The notes under the pieces are model-generated. The model searched no databases and had not been told where the DNA came from. It worked only from the letters and a program-made list of their open reading frames with translations. From the NCBI GenBank assembly GCA_003693705.1, contig RBZT01000619.1:1-30186 (forward strand): 30,186 nucleotides of DNA, given 5' to 3'. Shown in pieces: positions 21,601-30,186 of the stretch. How positions within the stretch are numbered: position 1 is the first letter of the stretch; the number at the start of each line of letters is the position of its first letter. The DNA is from Polymyxa betae (Eukaryota; Endomyxa; Phytomyxea; Plasmodiophorida; Plasmodiophoridae). Position numbers and translations under genes: made by a program.

Positions 21601-23157
21601 AGGTCTTGTCTGAGGTCAGCCAAAAGCATACCTTGATTTCTATTTGAACTTTTTCAGGGCAAACTGTACGCAGGATTGAAGCTTCGACTATTCAATTGCT
21701 CTCTGTCCGATGAATCGTCGCCATGCACACCTTTGGAGAATACCTCTAAAAGACTTCGCTTGTCAATCAATTGCACAAGGAGAGCACCACGAAGTGCTCG
21801 ATTAGGCTATCAAACCGTAAAATATTCTTGCTGCATATGCCGCTAGTGTTTTTTAAATGTGTGCTTAGAGAGGTCCTTTTCTAACTAGCCTTAACAGTTT
21901 AAAACCGAAAGGTGGTGTGGCTCCAAAGCTTCGCTTAAAAATCCTAAGAGTGATGCCAATTCAGTTTACTGAGAAGGTTAAAGTCGTTACATTCGGGGAA
22001 CATCGCTTAAAGTCTTCTACAGATGCTGGTTCCTATTGGAGGACCATCCAAGGTATTGACCAGAGCTATTGTTCGCAACCAGCTTAGTGAGGATGCTGCA
22101 TCCATTGCCCATGAAAAGCAAATGCACGCTCTTCAAGATATTCTTGAAGTCAGAAGTGTCAGTTTTGTTGGCTCTGCTTTGAAACTAGATTAGGATGGTT
22201 TGGCTGAAAAGTCTGTCGACTGCTTACTTGCTCGAATTCAATCTCCCAAATCAATTTCTGCAGAGCTTGCAGAAAAAATATCCAGCGAGCTTCAGGACGA
22301 GAAGTTTGAACGGGTGCTGCAATCCGATTGACGTTAATTTTATTTTTTATGGAGGATAGGTCGCTGAAGTCCTCAAAGAGAAGATATGCAGAAGAGCCGT
22401 ATCAACCATTCATCGCTACATTGTTGAATCTGCTAAAACAGAATCAAATCCGTTGCCAAGGTTGCCGATATTTACTCGGTTTGAACCCACGATTTATGCG
22501 ATATAGGACTTATATACTGAATCTCTCTAATGCGAAAATAGAAGGACTTCGATGTGGCAGTACAATATCGGTGACTCAAATGGATTGTATCTCAGGGCCG
22601 TACGGCTCGCTGACGTTGTCGTCCACGAGTAGATCACACATTAAGGTCGAACGACGACCTCCCTGCTTGCCGAAAGTGAGATGCTTTTTTATCTGTTGGG
22701 GCCAACTAAATCTCTTTTGGTAGGAAACGCTAACGTTCGATTTCAGCTGCCATGATCTAACTATGGGACTGTTTTTTGACGTATCAGGGCTACTGGTATT
22801 ACGAACCTCCAGCTCAGTGGCCATTTGCTCTGCTGCGATCGATACCGAGCTGTTGATTGTTCAGCTTGGAGCTGATTGGATATCTCCCAATATCAAAAGT
22901 GGCCAGGTCGGGAATTTTTTTACTGGACTATGCGGCTTTTAATTCTTTGAAAGTTTATTACGATCGAGAATCTTTTCTATAACGGATTCGATTCACGTTT
23001 AAGCTGTCATTCTGCCTTCGGCCGTGGGACTGCCTCAATCCATGTTGCGAAAATGGCTGTTCCTGTACCTTCCCACTTTGAGTTTCAGTGTCGCCGAGCA
23101 AGCGCAATCATTGATCCTGTCAATAATCCGATTGTGCAAAACCTTCCCGGTATCTAA
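18670..23157 (+). CDS. BRCA2: BRCA2 homologue, 14 exons, about 1288 aa
   Basis: Exons: 18670-20904, 20956-21101, 21154-21287, 21334-21386, 21435-21511, 21563-21614, 21658-21845, 21898-21976, 22023-22148, 22194-22313, 22360-22460, 22507-22675, 22724-22906, 22954-23157. All introns are 43-52 bp and in phase. The 745-codon first exon carries BRC repeats, whose Phe-x-Thr-Ala-Ser-Gly cores begin at residues 262, 294, 349, 386, 427, 472 and 513; the third and sixth are degenerate. These bind RAD51. The small exons encode the DNA-binding part: helical domain (DWVKNHYRWIVWKLAS), OB1 (FLVLCIASVN, ELTDGWYSVYAELD), a long helical insert of about 115 residues that fits the tower, then OB2/OB3 (FFDVSGLLVL, ADWISPNI). 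The role is loading RAD51 onto resected DNA. The acceptor choices around 21102-21153 and 21846-21897 are the least certain. Confidence 0.94.
19447..20277 (+). repeat. Array of seven BRC repeats within BRCA2
   Basis: The array has seven units of about 25-30 codons with the core TASG or close variants. Units 1, 2, 4, 5 and 7 keep the F-x-T-A-S-G-K hydrophobic and basic pattern and the downstream L/F-x-x-x-x-L helix. Unit 3 has TAFGKA and then diverges. Unit 6 has TTASGL and lacks the Phe and Lys. Units 5 and 7 are the most alike (DVTPEMI and DLTPEMI), suggesting recent duplication. Confidence 0.85.
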
Positions 23158-23628
23158 CTTGTCCATTTTGCCTGTCTGGAGCTTATATTCTTTTCCTCTA
23201 GATATCCGCTCTATTTCGAGACTTATCATCGAAGATATGGAAATACAAACGGAATCAAGATTCGGGCAAGACTACTTTGGCTTTAAACTCGGAAATATAT
23301 CGTAAACAGTGGTTTCTAGGAATAGGTATCAGAAACTGATGTTTATCAAGGTTAATAGCCAGAAAAGAGTTGCTGGCGCCAGCGCTTGCTGATCAGAACA
23401 TCTCAATGTCATTATCCAAACGGCGTGTTTGCGTTTGGGTGGTCGCCGAAATCGAATCTCAACATGTACTGATTGCAGAGGCAATTGAGTTCTCATGAAC
23501 TGGCTGTGATATATTTAATCAATGCAAACAACTACTAATTATTGATCATCAACAGTTCGCCAATTTTCCATCTGTTTGCTTGTCGATATCCACTGTTAGC
23601 TGGATTCTGCCGCTTCATCTGCATTACA
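23158..23628. other. Convergent gap between BRCA2 and the lectin-receptor gene
   Basis: This is 471 bp between two stops facing each other. It should contain the 3' ends of both transcripts. The readable frame 23024-23305 is a shadow of the last BRCA2 exon. Nothing else is supported. Confidence 0.5.
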
Positions 23629-25539
23629 TTAGCTACTGTCAGTGAAGTATAGATCGACACGGGCAGGTCCTGATTCGATCGACAGATTATTAAAGTCGGA
23701 CAGAAAAGCCGAATCTGTCTCTGAGTCAGTAGCTTGATAGCTCTGTTTAGCAATTGCAGCTAGCCGATCGATGCGCATAGGTAAATTTCTAATCGATAGC
23801 TTGGACGGCTGAGACACCGGACGATCACCAACATTGCTCTTCACCACTGTGAAACTACTCGGGGAGCTGGCGTTTGCTGGAGCTGGAGGCATGGATACTG
23901 CTATAGTTAGCGTTTTTTCGGAGTCTTTCAGTTTCGCTTCCGATGGACCTCTACCCAACCTTCTGGCGAACTTGAATCGTAACGCGATTGCGATAGAAAT
24001 GAATAAAGCGCCGGCAGCAGCAGTGGAAGCTACAATAACGGGAGACAAACTGGATAGCTCATGCGTCGCAGCACTTGCGACTCTGCAAGGATCTTGTGCC
24101 TTTTGTACATAGACATATTCACCATTACACAAGCGAAGATTAACATCAACGATTGTGATGGGAACAGGGGGCTGCGACGCCCCAGCCAGTATCGTGTTCT
24201 GTCTAAGGGGCGCATCCACTTGTTGCATGTCCTTACTAAATGAGTGTGCGAGTTGTTCGGCTGAGACGGAGTCGAACAGAGTCGTCGGAGGAAGCAGCGT
24301 GAATGTCAGAAGCATTATAGGCAGTCGAAGCGGTCGCAAGCTTGGACTGATGAGCCGATCCGATGTCGTGTTGAACTGGGTACAGAACGAATCCTTGAAA
24401 GCCAATATTGCTGTTGATACAGCATAATCATCTGTAGGTCCATTGAATACAACTTGAAGAGAGACATTGGCTCCCTGAAGCAGTTCAGGCTGCGTTGCAG
24501 CAAATTGCACAGGTTGCAGATTGTTTGATGCAGTCTGAACATCCAGTGGCGACAATATCGATAAAGATAGATCAGCACTTTGCATTGAAGCGACGTCGCC
24601 CGGACTACAGATAGCCAAAATAGCCAGATTTTTCTGGTATCCTGGGCATGGGTCGCTGAACGTTGCAGTATCGGGTTTGAGATTGCACGAAGCTGCACCA
24701 ATGCAGGCAGCCGCAACAATCTGTATTGTGATACTCGTGTGGCAACGTGGATTGACCTTGAAATTTGGATATACTCCATGCGGGCGACCAAATGACGCGA
24801 ATTGGATCGATGTCAGACGAAATCCTGGACGACTGCACGAAAGTTTTAGTGAGCCGAAGCTACGTTCGAAAATTTGGCCTCCACAGGCAGTGTCATTGGA
24901 ATAGACTTGGTCTGGGGGTCTTCCATATGCTGAGAGAGCATCGTCGTAACCGAGCGCATGATCAGCAATAGCAAGATATGCCAAAAATGAATAAGCTGCT
25001 GGTAAGGATGGATGTCTTGTTGTCATCATTAAATACGATGATTCTGTTTTCAATATTGCACCCTTCAACAAATGAACAGAACGTTTAACTGTGCCATCAG
25101 GATACATCATCGTTGTAGTTATATTCCGATTTCTTCCCGATATTATCACAACGTTAAGGAACAACCATTCGTTAAACATTAGCGGATAGGGAAAAATATG
25201 AGCTTCGGTATTATTTCCAGACATTGTCGTTGAAAGTTCGATTGCAGCGTGGCTTGAATTTACCATATTGATAGTTGGTATCATAACCAGAGAATCTTCT
25301 GATGGCTGAATGGACAATAATTGTCTTACGCTGGTTATGTTCTGAGAAGGAATATTCATCCAAGCTTGTATGGAGACCGCAGTTGATGTCAGCGATAAGT
25401 TGGAATATACATCAGATGCCAAGATCTGGCCGGAATGATTCTGCACAACTTTCGATACCCAAACCGAGAGACTGAACCCTTGAGCAAAAACCAACCATAA
25501 AACTGCAAACACGAGGAACCAGCCATCACCATCTGACAT
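23629..25539 (-). CDS. Single-pass membrane protein with LamG/concanavalin-like and SUEL lectin domains (636 aa)
   Basis: One uninterrupted frame starts at ATG 25539, with no intron, unlike most genes here. Residues 7-24 form a signal peptide (FLVFAVLWLVFAQ). Residues 43-200 fit a concanavalin A/LamG-like sandwich (SIQAWMNI, FNEWLFLNVV, YPDGTVKRS, YLAIADHALG). Residues 218-311 are a SUEL (galactose/rhamnose-binding) lectin domain: CGGQIFERSFGSLKLSC, IQFASFGRPHG, a run of Cys and a final LAILAIC. Residues 499-521 are a TM helix followed by basic FKFARRLGR. About 110 Ser-rich cytoplasmic residues end the chain. Many N-x-S/T sites lie outside. It is likely a cell-surface glycan receptor or adhesion protein; ligand and role are inferred from the domains only. 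Confidence 0.82.
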   Translation of the reverse strand: MSDGDGWFLVFAVLWLVFAQGFSLSVWVSKVVQNHSGQILASDVYSNLSLTSTAVSIQAWMNIPSQNITSVRQLLSIQPSEDSLVMIPTINMVNSSHAAIELSTTMSGNNTEAHIFPYPLMFNEWLFLNVVIISGRNRNITTTMMYPDGTVKRSVHLLKGAILKTESSYLMMTTRHPSLPAAYSFLAYLAIADHALGYDDALSAYGRPPDQVYSNDTACGGQIFERSFGSLKLSCSRPGFRLTSIQFASFGRPHGVYPNFKVNPRCHTSITIQIVAAACIGAASCNLKPDTATFSDPCPGYQKNLAILAICSPGDVASMQSADLSLSILSPLDVQTASNNLQPVQFAATQPELLQGANVSLQVVFNGPTDDYAVSTAILAFKDSFCTQFNTTSDRLISPSLRPLRLPIMLLTFTLLPPTTLFDSVSAEQLAHSFSKDMQQVDAPLRQNTILAGASQPPVPITIVDVNLRLCNGEYVYVQKAQDPCRVASAATHELSSLSPVIVASTAAAGALFISIAIALRFKFARRLGRGPSEAKLKDSEKTLTIAVSMPPAPANASSPSSFTVVKSNVGDRPVSQPSKLSIRNLPMRIDRLAAIAKQSYQATDSETDSAFLSDFNNLSIESGPARVDLYFTDSS

Positions 25540-25911
25540 TATACTAGAAAGCTCTGTTCAATATCCTCCATCTTTTCAATTTCGATGAATAACAAAAATA
25601 TCTACTAGACGTCTTTCTTAAGGCACGTGCTGCTGTTTGATATTGAAAATAAGCTATATAGGCAATTTCTCGCTGCATCGTTAACAATAGCGTTTCAGGG
25701 CGTAAAGGTACCGAAACCAGTATTGGGACCTCATGATCATTACAAGCAAGATTAGGCTATGTGCAGGAAGAGCATTGCCTGCGAATTTGAACCAAATTGA
25801 TGAACTTTCAAAAATTGTATTTTTTCTCTTAATTCAGAGCGACAGCAACATTAGAAATATATTCTTTCTAAATATATTCCGTCAAAATCAATAAAGTGCC
25901 AAGCTGGCATT
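25540..25911. other. AT-rich gap upstream of the lectin-receptor gene
   Basis: This is 372 bp of AT-rich DNA containing the presumed promoter of the minus-strand lectin gene. I see no gene or repeat. Confidence 0.45.
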
Positions 25912-26129
25912 TTATACAGAGCACAGAAAAAGTGCGAGTTTCAAAAAACAACAAACGGGAGAACGGGGACGCGAATCGGAGCAAAAGTTCGGCAACTCAG
26001 AGCTGATTGTAATTCGCCCAATTTTGAAGGCTAAGATCAACTTTGTTGAATACGTTATCAATAAACAATCAGGCTTGCTTTCAAAGATCGACTTGCCAGG
26101 CCTCCCTGTTCGGTATCGAAAAATAAAGA

Positions 26130-26316
26130 TTTTTTCGTATCTACCTAGAATCGTCGTCCCTTCCAATCGCATAGCGATGTCGGGCTGGCCTGGCTGCAGG
26201 ATACTTATACGGCGCACCTTTGATTGGCGTGCTGGGTCATCAGGTCGGGGCAGGTCAGTCAAAGGCGGGGCCTCCTCCGTGCTCTCATCGCTGGACTCAG
26301 CGTACGGCGTGAACAT
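26130..26316 (-). CDS. Possible first exon of an unrecognised gene
   Basis: From ATG 26316 the frame reads an acidic, Pro-rich protein start (SSDESTEEAPPLTDLPRPDD, then VRRISILQPGQPDIAMRLEG). It reaches a possible GTAGAT donor near 26144. The frame stays open to 25912 but the later part looks less like coding sequence. It could be the start of a spliced gene, or the remains of one next to the retroelement fragment. I recognise no family. Confidence 0.25.
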
Positions 26317-26715
26317 CTCCTGTTGATTAGTGCGAAAGCGCGTGAGAGCTTCCTGCGAGTCATGAACATCGAGTTGGCGGTCATTGAACTTGGGGTTGAA
26401 GTCTGCGGGATCAAAAGAGAGTGGGAGCCCTCGTATTAATCAACGCACTTGCGCGGACGTTTCTGCCCCGCCTCCGGTGATCGGCCTCTGTACCGTTCAA
26501 GGAGGAGATTTGACGTGATCGCGTAGATTCGTTATCTGAGTAGCCGGAGCGCTATGTCTCCCGAACAGTTGGACATGGTTTTAGCGCGTCTGCAGTTAGA
26601 GTGGTCTCCGGAGGCCACATCTCTCATTGGGACCCGTCCATTGGCATTACAAATTATCAAACCCATTTATAACGCCATGGATTTGTTCCTCGAAAAAATT
26701 GGAGATTTCGAGTCC
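26317..26715. other. Gap with a short unsupported frame
   Basis: A 66-codon frame starts at ATG 26554 (+) and runs into the tail of the retroelement fragment. It has no recognisable domain and no splice context. The rest shows nothing I can support. Confidence 0.3.
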
Positions 26716-27406
26716 TTAATTATTTTGAGCAAGAGAGCCCCGCGCGAATTCTGACATCTTACGTGACCAAGTCCATCGCCACGGCTCGCGCACGATATCC
26801 TGTCGGATCACGGGGAGAGTAGCGATAACAACTTGATGCGGAGTCGCGACCGGAGGCGGCATCACGTCAAGTTGGTCAGAGGCGGTCCCGCCGGACATAA
26901 CAAGATCAACGATACTTTTGAAAATACGTCCATCACTGCGGCGTTGGGATAACCATGTCCAGCGTTTATCGGACGACCGGAGCTGCGTGTTCAGTAGAGA
27001 CAAACCGTTCTGGTCAACGAACTGCATCGTTGAGGCCTTCCGTGGGTGTTGATCATGGTCGCCGGTAATATTGCGGCCTAGGCGACTATTAAAGTCGCCG
27101 AGTACTATGATAGGCAGGTTGAGAGTACGGGACTGGTTGTCCTGATGAATAATAGTGGCCTTTCGCGCTTCATCTCCAGCTTGCATGAACTCGAAAAGAC
27201 CACGTAACCAGATCGCCTCTGTTACGATTCTTGATTCTTCTGCTCATCTTGTAAATGACTGGACTCGTATGGTGCATGGTTGCGTAGGCAACTTGAACAT
27301 CAGAAGGAGACCGCGATCGTCCGTAAGAGCAGGCCAGGGACCAGGGCTGGACCTGAACGCCACCTCTGGTCCAACTGGCCTTGATAGAAATTGGTACACT
27401 ACCTGA
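26716..27406 (-). mobile_element. Decayed LINE-type retrotransposon endonuclease fragment
   Basis: The minus frame 27186-26716 reads part of an endonuclease/exonuclease/phosphatase domain as used by non-LTR retrotransposons: IIVLGDFNSRLG with the catalytic GDFN, then DQNGLSLLNT, RWTWLSQRR, and SIVDLVMSGG in place of the usual IDLV/SDH region. Upstream in the same frame a plausible continuation (VAFRSS, DDRGLLLMFKL, TIRVQSF) is broken by a TGA at 27244-27246. No reverse transcriptase follows to the left. It is a truncated, inactive copy. A cellular member of the same fold is possible but less likely, given the disruption and missing parts. Confidence 0.6.
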
Positions 27407-28015
27407 GAGCAGGTCGTTGAGATTGTTTTGTAACGTCATCAGTGCCTGAGTCAGAGGATCGACGCTTGCAACGATCGCAGTCTTCAGATCCAGATGCATA
27501 GAGTCAACCTGTTGTAACGATAAAGGCATGGCTTGCTGAAGACGGGATTCGGCAGCGCGGGTCACTGCTGGCACTTAGTGCATGCCAGACGAATACGAAC
27601 TTTTTTCAAGCGAATGTAAGCCCCGAAATGGTTTCGGCCGAACTTGTTAGTTTTGCCTTGGCGGAGAACGAAACTAAGGAAAAGCCCTGAGTAAAACATT
27701 CATTCTCCAAATCAACAGAATGAATTCCAGCCAGCTCTTACTGCCTCACTGTCTCACCACGAAGAAAAGTATAATGGGATACGAAAAAGGCACACATATT
27801 TCTCAAATGCTAAACCTATCCGTTAAAGGAACCTAACTTTGACGTGCAAAAGTTTTGACTCGCCTAGTTTTTGCTACTTTCCGTTATATATAGTTCCAAA
27901 GTTTGGTATGCCGCCAGTCACCTCATACAAAAACCTGGGCGGCGCCCGTTGTAAAATTTTTAACAACAAATAAATATGATGAGCGATAGTGACAGCGAAA
28001 AATCGCTGAACGAAG
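27407..28015. other. Stretch between retroelement fragment and inverted-repeat element
   Basis: Up to 27574 the minus strand has an open frame with a helical segment (DLKTAIVASVDPLTQALMTL) but no ATG. It may be a further, frame-shifted piece of the retroelement. From 27575 to 28015 I see only AT-rich DNA with no supported feature. Confidence 0.35.
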
Positions 28016-28810
28016 TTAGGGCTCCGATCGAGTCGGGTCGGGTCGGGTAACCGACATTTGTATGGCGAGAGCAAAAATTCACAGAAACGCTTTGATTAAC
28101 ATCGACGATTGAGTGTGTTATTACGTAACGTCAATGCATTTAGTGTCTCATGCTGAAGGGAATGTCGACGCAATCGAATAACATCGTGTCCGCAGAAATT
28201 GAAAATTTGTTGTAACTGACATGGACGATCCAGGAATTGACAGAATGTCTCTTACGACCTCACTAAGAAGTGGAAACTGCTTCGCATGCAACATCCAGTA
28301 ATTTGAAGGATCAACAGAAGGATCTTCGCAGCGTAAGTTCAAGTATTTGTCAGGATCCTCGCAGCATAATTCAAGCATCTGTCGACCTCGTCAATTATTT
28401 GGCCTTCATACACGCAATGGGAGAACATTGTGGTGAAAAAAGGATAATTTTCACCAGCTGCCACTGTGGTAGCGATGAGGACTTGCTCTGCAATACATCG
28501 GTCAATTTTTCCAGCTAGAGATTTTAGAAGTGAATTGTCTGTTCGATAAGTCCAAGGGACATCAATGTTGAAGTCCGTTTTTTGACTCGTTGTGAAAGCG
28601 TCGGCGACGAAACGGGTGGTTTGCGCTTGACCATTGCAATGATGCTATTTGACAGAAAACACAAATGGGAGCTGAACGTAAGTCCATGCTCATTTTATAC
28701 AGCTTAAATTAACTGTCGGATACAATCGGGTAGTCGGGTCGGGTACCGACCAGCAACCCGATCCCGACCCGGGATTTTCGGATACTACCCGAATCCGATC
28801 GGAGCCCTAA
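28016..28810. mobile_element. 795 bp region bounded by perfect 15 bp terminal inverted repeats
   Basis: TTAGGGCTCCGATCG at 28016-28030 is repeated exactly in reverse complement at 28796-28810. Inside each end lie GTCGGGT-type subterminal repeats: three tandem copies at about 28032-28048 and a cluster at 28728-28790 that can fold on itself. This looks like a non-autonomous DNA transposon. The flanking octamers (GAACGAAG and ACATTTAG) do not match, so no target-site duplication is visible. The interior holds no transposase, but it does contain the coding-like segment that ends at a GTAAGT donor at 28678. The ends may belong to two separate small copies instead of one element. Confidence 0.55.
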
Positions 28811-29326
28811 ACATTTAGCTGTGGCGTAAGATCAAGACGCTCGAAGGGATTCGTAATTGCTTTAGATAAGGCTGATTTTCATTTCTGTTGCTTTTTTATT
28901 ATTTTAGAATTTGGATGCTAAATATGACTGACATTTTAACTATGGACTTGACATCGTTGCTGAGCAGCAATATGCCGGGGAAGAATTCCAACTGAGCAAC
29001 CAAATCAATCGCGGCTCTGCAAATTTTAAAAATCTACAGAGAAGTCCAGCAACGAACTTGTGGTACAAGCTACCGTTGTGACTACATTAAATAATGACTC
29101 GGTCAATGTCCCGATCGTCGCCGACACAGATCAGCAACAGAGCGAAATACATCTGAAAATTGAAAGAATTAATTCTGATATGCATAGAATCCTTGGACAT
29201 GGAGATGAGTACAAGGCAAAATCAAGTGCCACGCTGCTGCAAGCGATGGAGCTGCTGACATCAGCATATCATGCTTTCTCTCACTTATTTATCCATCAGC
29301 ACTGGTGCACGAAAATCGGTAATTGA
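28381..29326 (+). CDS. Fragments of an unrecognised spliced gene
   Basis: Three coding-like segments follow one another on the + strand. The first ends at about 28517 (YLAFIHAMGEHCGEKRIIF). The second, about 28559-28677 (RFLTRCESVGDETGGLRLTI), ends at a perfect GTAAGT donor. The third, from about 29043 (SSNELVVQATVVTTLNN), continues to a stop at 29326 with a helical end (LLQAMELLTSAYHAF). A 230 bp intron 28678-28907, much longer than the local norm, would carry the right inverted repeat of the neighbouring element. I could not find a start or join all parts in phase. Exact exon limits are not claimed. Confidence 0.3.
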
Positions 29327-29457
29327 AAATGTGAACAGCTATGGAAAAACATCATTAACTGGTATATTTAGTTGGAGAACTAGACGATCGAAACAAAGAA
29401 TGAAATTCCCTATTAAATAAAAAAATGTATGTTTTTGTGTTACGGTTTTCGGCTTAA

Positions 29458-29733
29458 ATGATCGACCGAAAACTGTGGGAGGATATCCTCGGACTCGATC
29501 TAATTGGATGGGTTAGGAGCAAATTCTTTCGTTCCGAAAGGGCAGTGGCCGTCCTGGTGCGGCGGAACATGTTCGGCCGGCCTTGTCTCGACAAAGCGAT
29601 TGGAGAGCAAGGATACAAGCACGAACTTTCAATAACCACAGTCAGTCAACGCCCACCAGTGGCCCGTGTCAGAACTAGAGGCCGCTCTGCGTGCAAGAAA
29701 ATTTTACGCATGAAGTTGCGCGAGTTGGCCTAG
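29458..29733 (+). CDS. Short uncertain open frame (91 aa)
   Basis: The frame is ATG to TAG with a hydrophobic/basic start (DILGLDLIGWVRSKFF) and an Arg-rich end. It has no recognised domain and no splice context that confirms it. It is kept because it is the only candidate in this interval. Confidence 0.2.
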   Translation: MIDRKLWEDILGLDLIGWVRSKFFRSERAVAVLVRRNMFGRPCLDKAIGEQGYKHELSITTVSQRPPVARVRTRGRSACKKILRMKLRELA

Positions 29734-29743
29734 CGAATTGTTG

Positions 29744-30186
29744 ATGCCATTCAGCGTCGCCATGAACATCGGTAGCCAGGACGGTCGTTCGGACGTGGGT
29801 CCGGCTGAGGCCGTGGAGGAAGAGGCTGCCGTGTTGCTGGTTGAGGACGGGATGTTGTCTTTGGGATCAATGATCGGGGAAAATCCAAGCATCAAATGGG
29901 CACTTGTGCACATCCCGGTAACAAAGAACGAGATCAAGTTTGCATGGGCCCTAACTGAATTCCTGGTAGGTTTTGGTTATCCCCAACCAATTATCGATTC
30001 TGATGAGGATTATATTCCGTTTTTCGAAATGGAACGGCTAGTTGCATTCGCCCCAAGGCATCCTACAGAATCCTTTTGCGAGTAAGCCATCTAAAGATGT
30101 TCTTTCCATCACTCATATAACTTTGTATTCAGGTATATATTTGAAAGGGAGAAAGTTCTGGTCCTTTATAGCACTTCTACTAAAAC
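29744..30186 (+). CDS. Partial gene running off the right edge, unrecognised
   Basis: From ATG 29744 the frame is acidic at first (AEAVEEEAAVLLVEDG), then more globular (FAWALTEFLVGFGYPQP, DSDEDYIPFFEMERL). It breaks at a GTAAGC donor at 30084 in phase 2 and resumes after an intron ending TTCAG at 30132 with EYIFEREKVLVLYSTST up to the window end. The intron is 49 bp, exactly the local size, and the phase matches, so the last two segments are probably real coding exons. The first part of the frame is less certain. No family is recognised. Confidence 0.42.

Noticed and set aside
22576-22824. Minus-strand frame with plausible composition
   Set aside because: It overlaps BRCA2 OB-fold exons that join in phase on the plus strand.
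29704-29937. Minus-strand frame resembling a Gag-like Ser/Thr-rich protein
   Set aside because: It has no ATG, and the opposite strand carries a frame that splices in phase through a 49 bp intron. I could not decide firmly, so I did not list it.

Overview
The window is nuclear DNA of a eukaryote. Almost every gene is cut by very short GT-AG introns, mostly 41-70 bp, and the genes only become readable after splicing by eye. A CFAP99-type axonemal protein implies a flagellated cell or life stage. The telomere-like repeats in one gene are of the TTTAGGG/TTTTAGGG kind. THOC3, BRCA2, a fungal-style CaM kinase and an IRC21-type cytochrome b5 fit a zoosporic fungus or another flagellated protist (rhizarian, stramenopile). 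I cannot name the organism from sequence alone.

Layout. 139-1218 (-): secreted-looking hypothetical protein. 1372-1672 (+): tiny spliced gene with a ubiquitin-interacting motif. 1974-8527 (-): full-size ABCA-type ABC transporter, reconstructed here as 30 exons and 1530 residues with every phase matching. 9253-11927 (+): CFAP99-like coiled-coil protein, 10 exons. 12805-13866 (+): protein with two cytochrome b5 domains,4 exons. 14373-15699 (+): THOC3/TEX1 WD40 protein, 6 exons. 15911-17129 (-): CaMK1-like kinase, 5 exons. 18670-23157 (+): BRCA2 homologue with about seven BRC repeats, helical domain, OB folds and tower, 14 exons. 23629-25539 (-): intronless type I membrane protein with a concanavalin/LamG-like and a SUEL lectin domain. 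From 25.5 kb to the right edge the sequence is accessory: a decayed LINE-type endonuclease, a 795 bp region bounded by perfect 15 bp inverted repeats, and fragments of unrecognised genes.

The genes do not form one pathway. They are ordinary cellular genes for lipid or solute transport, cilium structure, haem redox, mRNA export, calcium signalling and recombination repair. The most unusual material lies in the introns of the ABCA gene. A GTAAC/GTTAC word occurs in 20 of its last 22 introns and in none of its first seven, nine introns begin GTAAC, and four introns carry telomere-like repeats. Both nucleotide-binding domains are split by an intron at the same base of the Walker A glycine codon. 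None of the 35 introns I could place in the other genes begins GTAAC.
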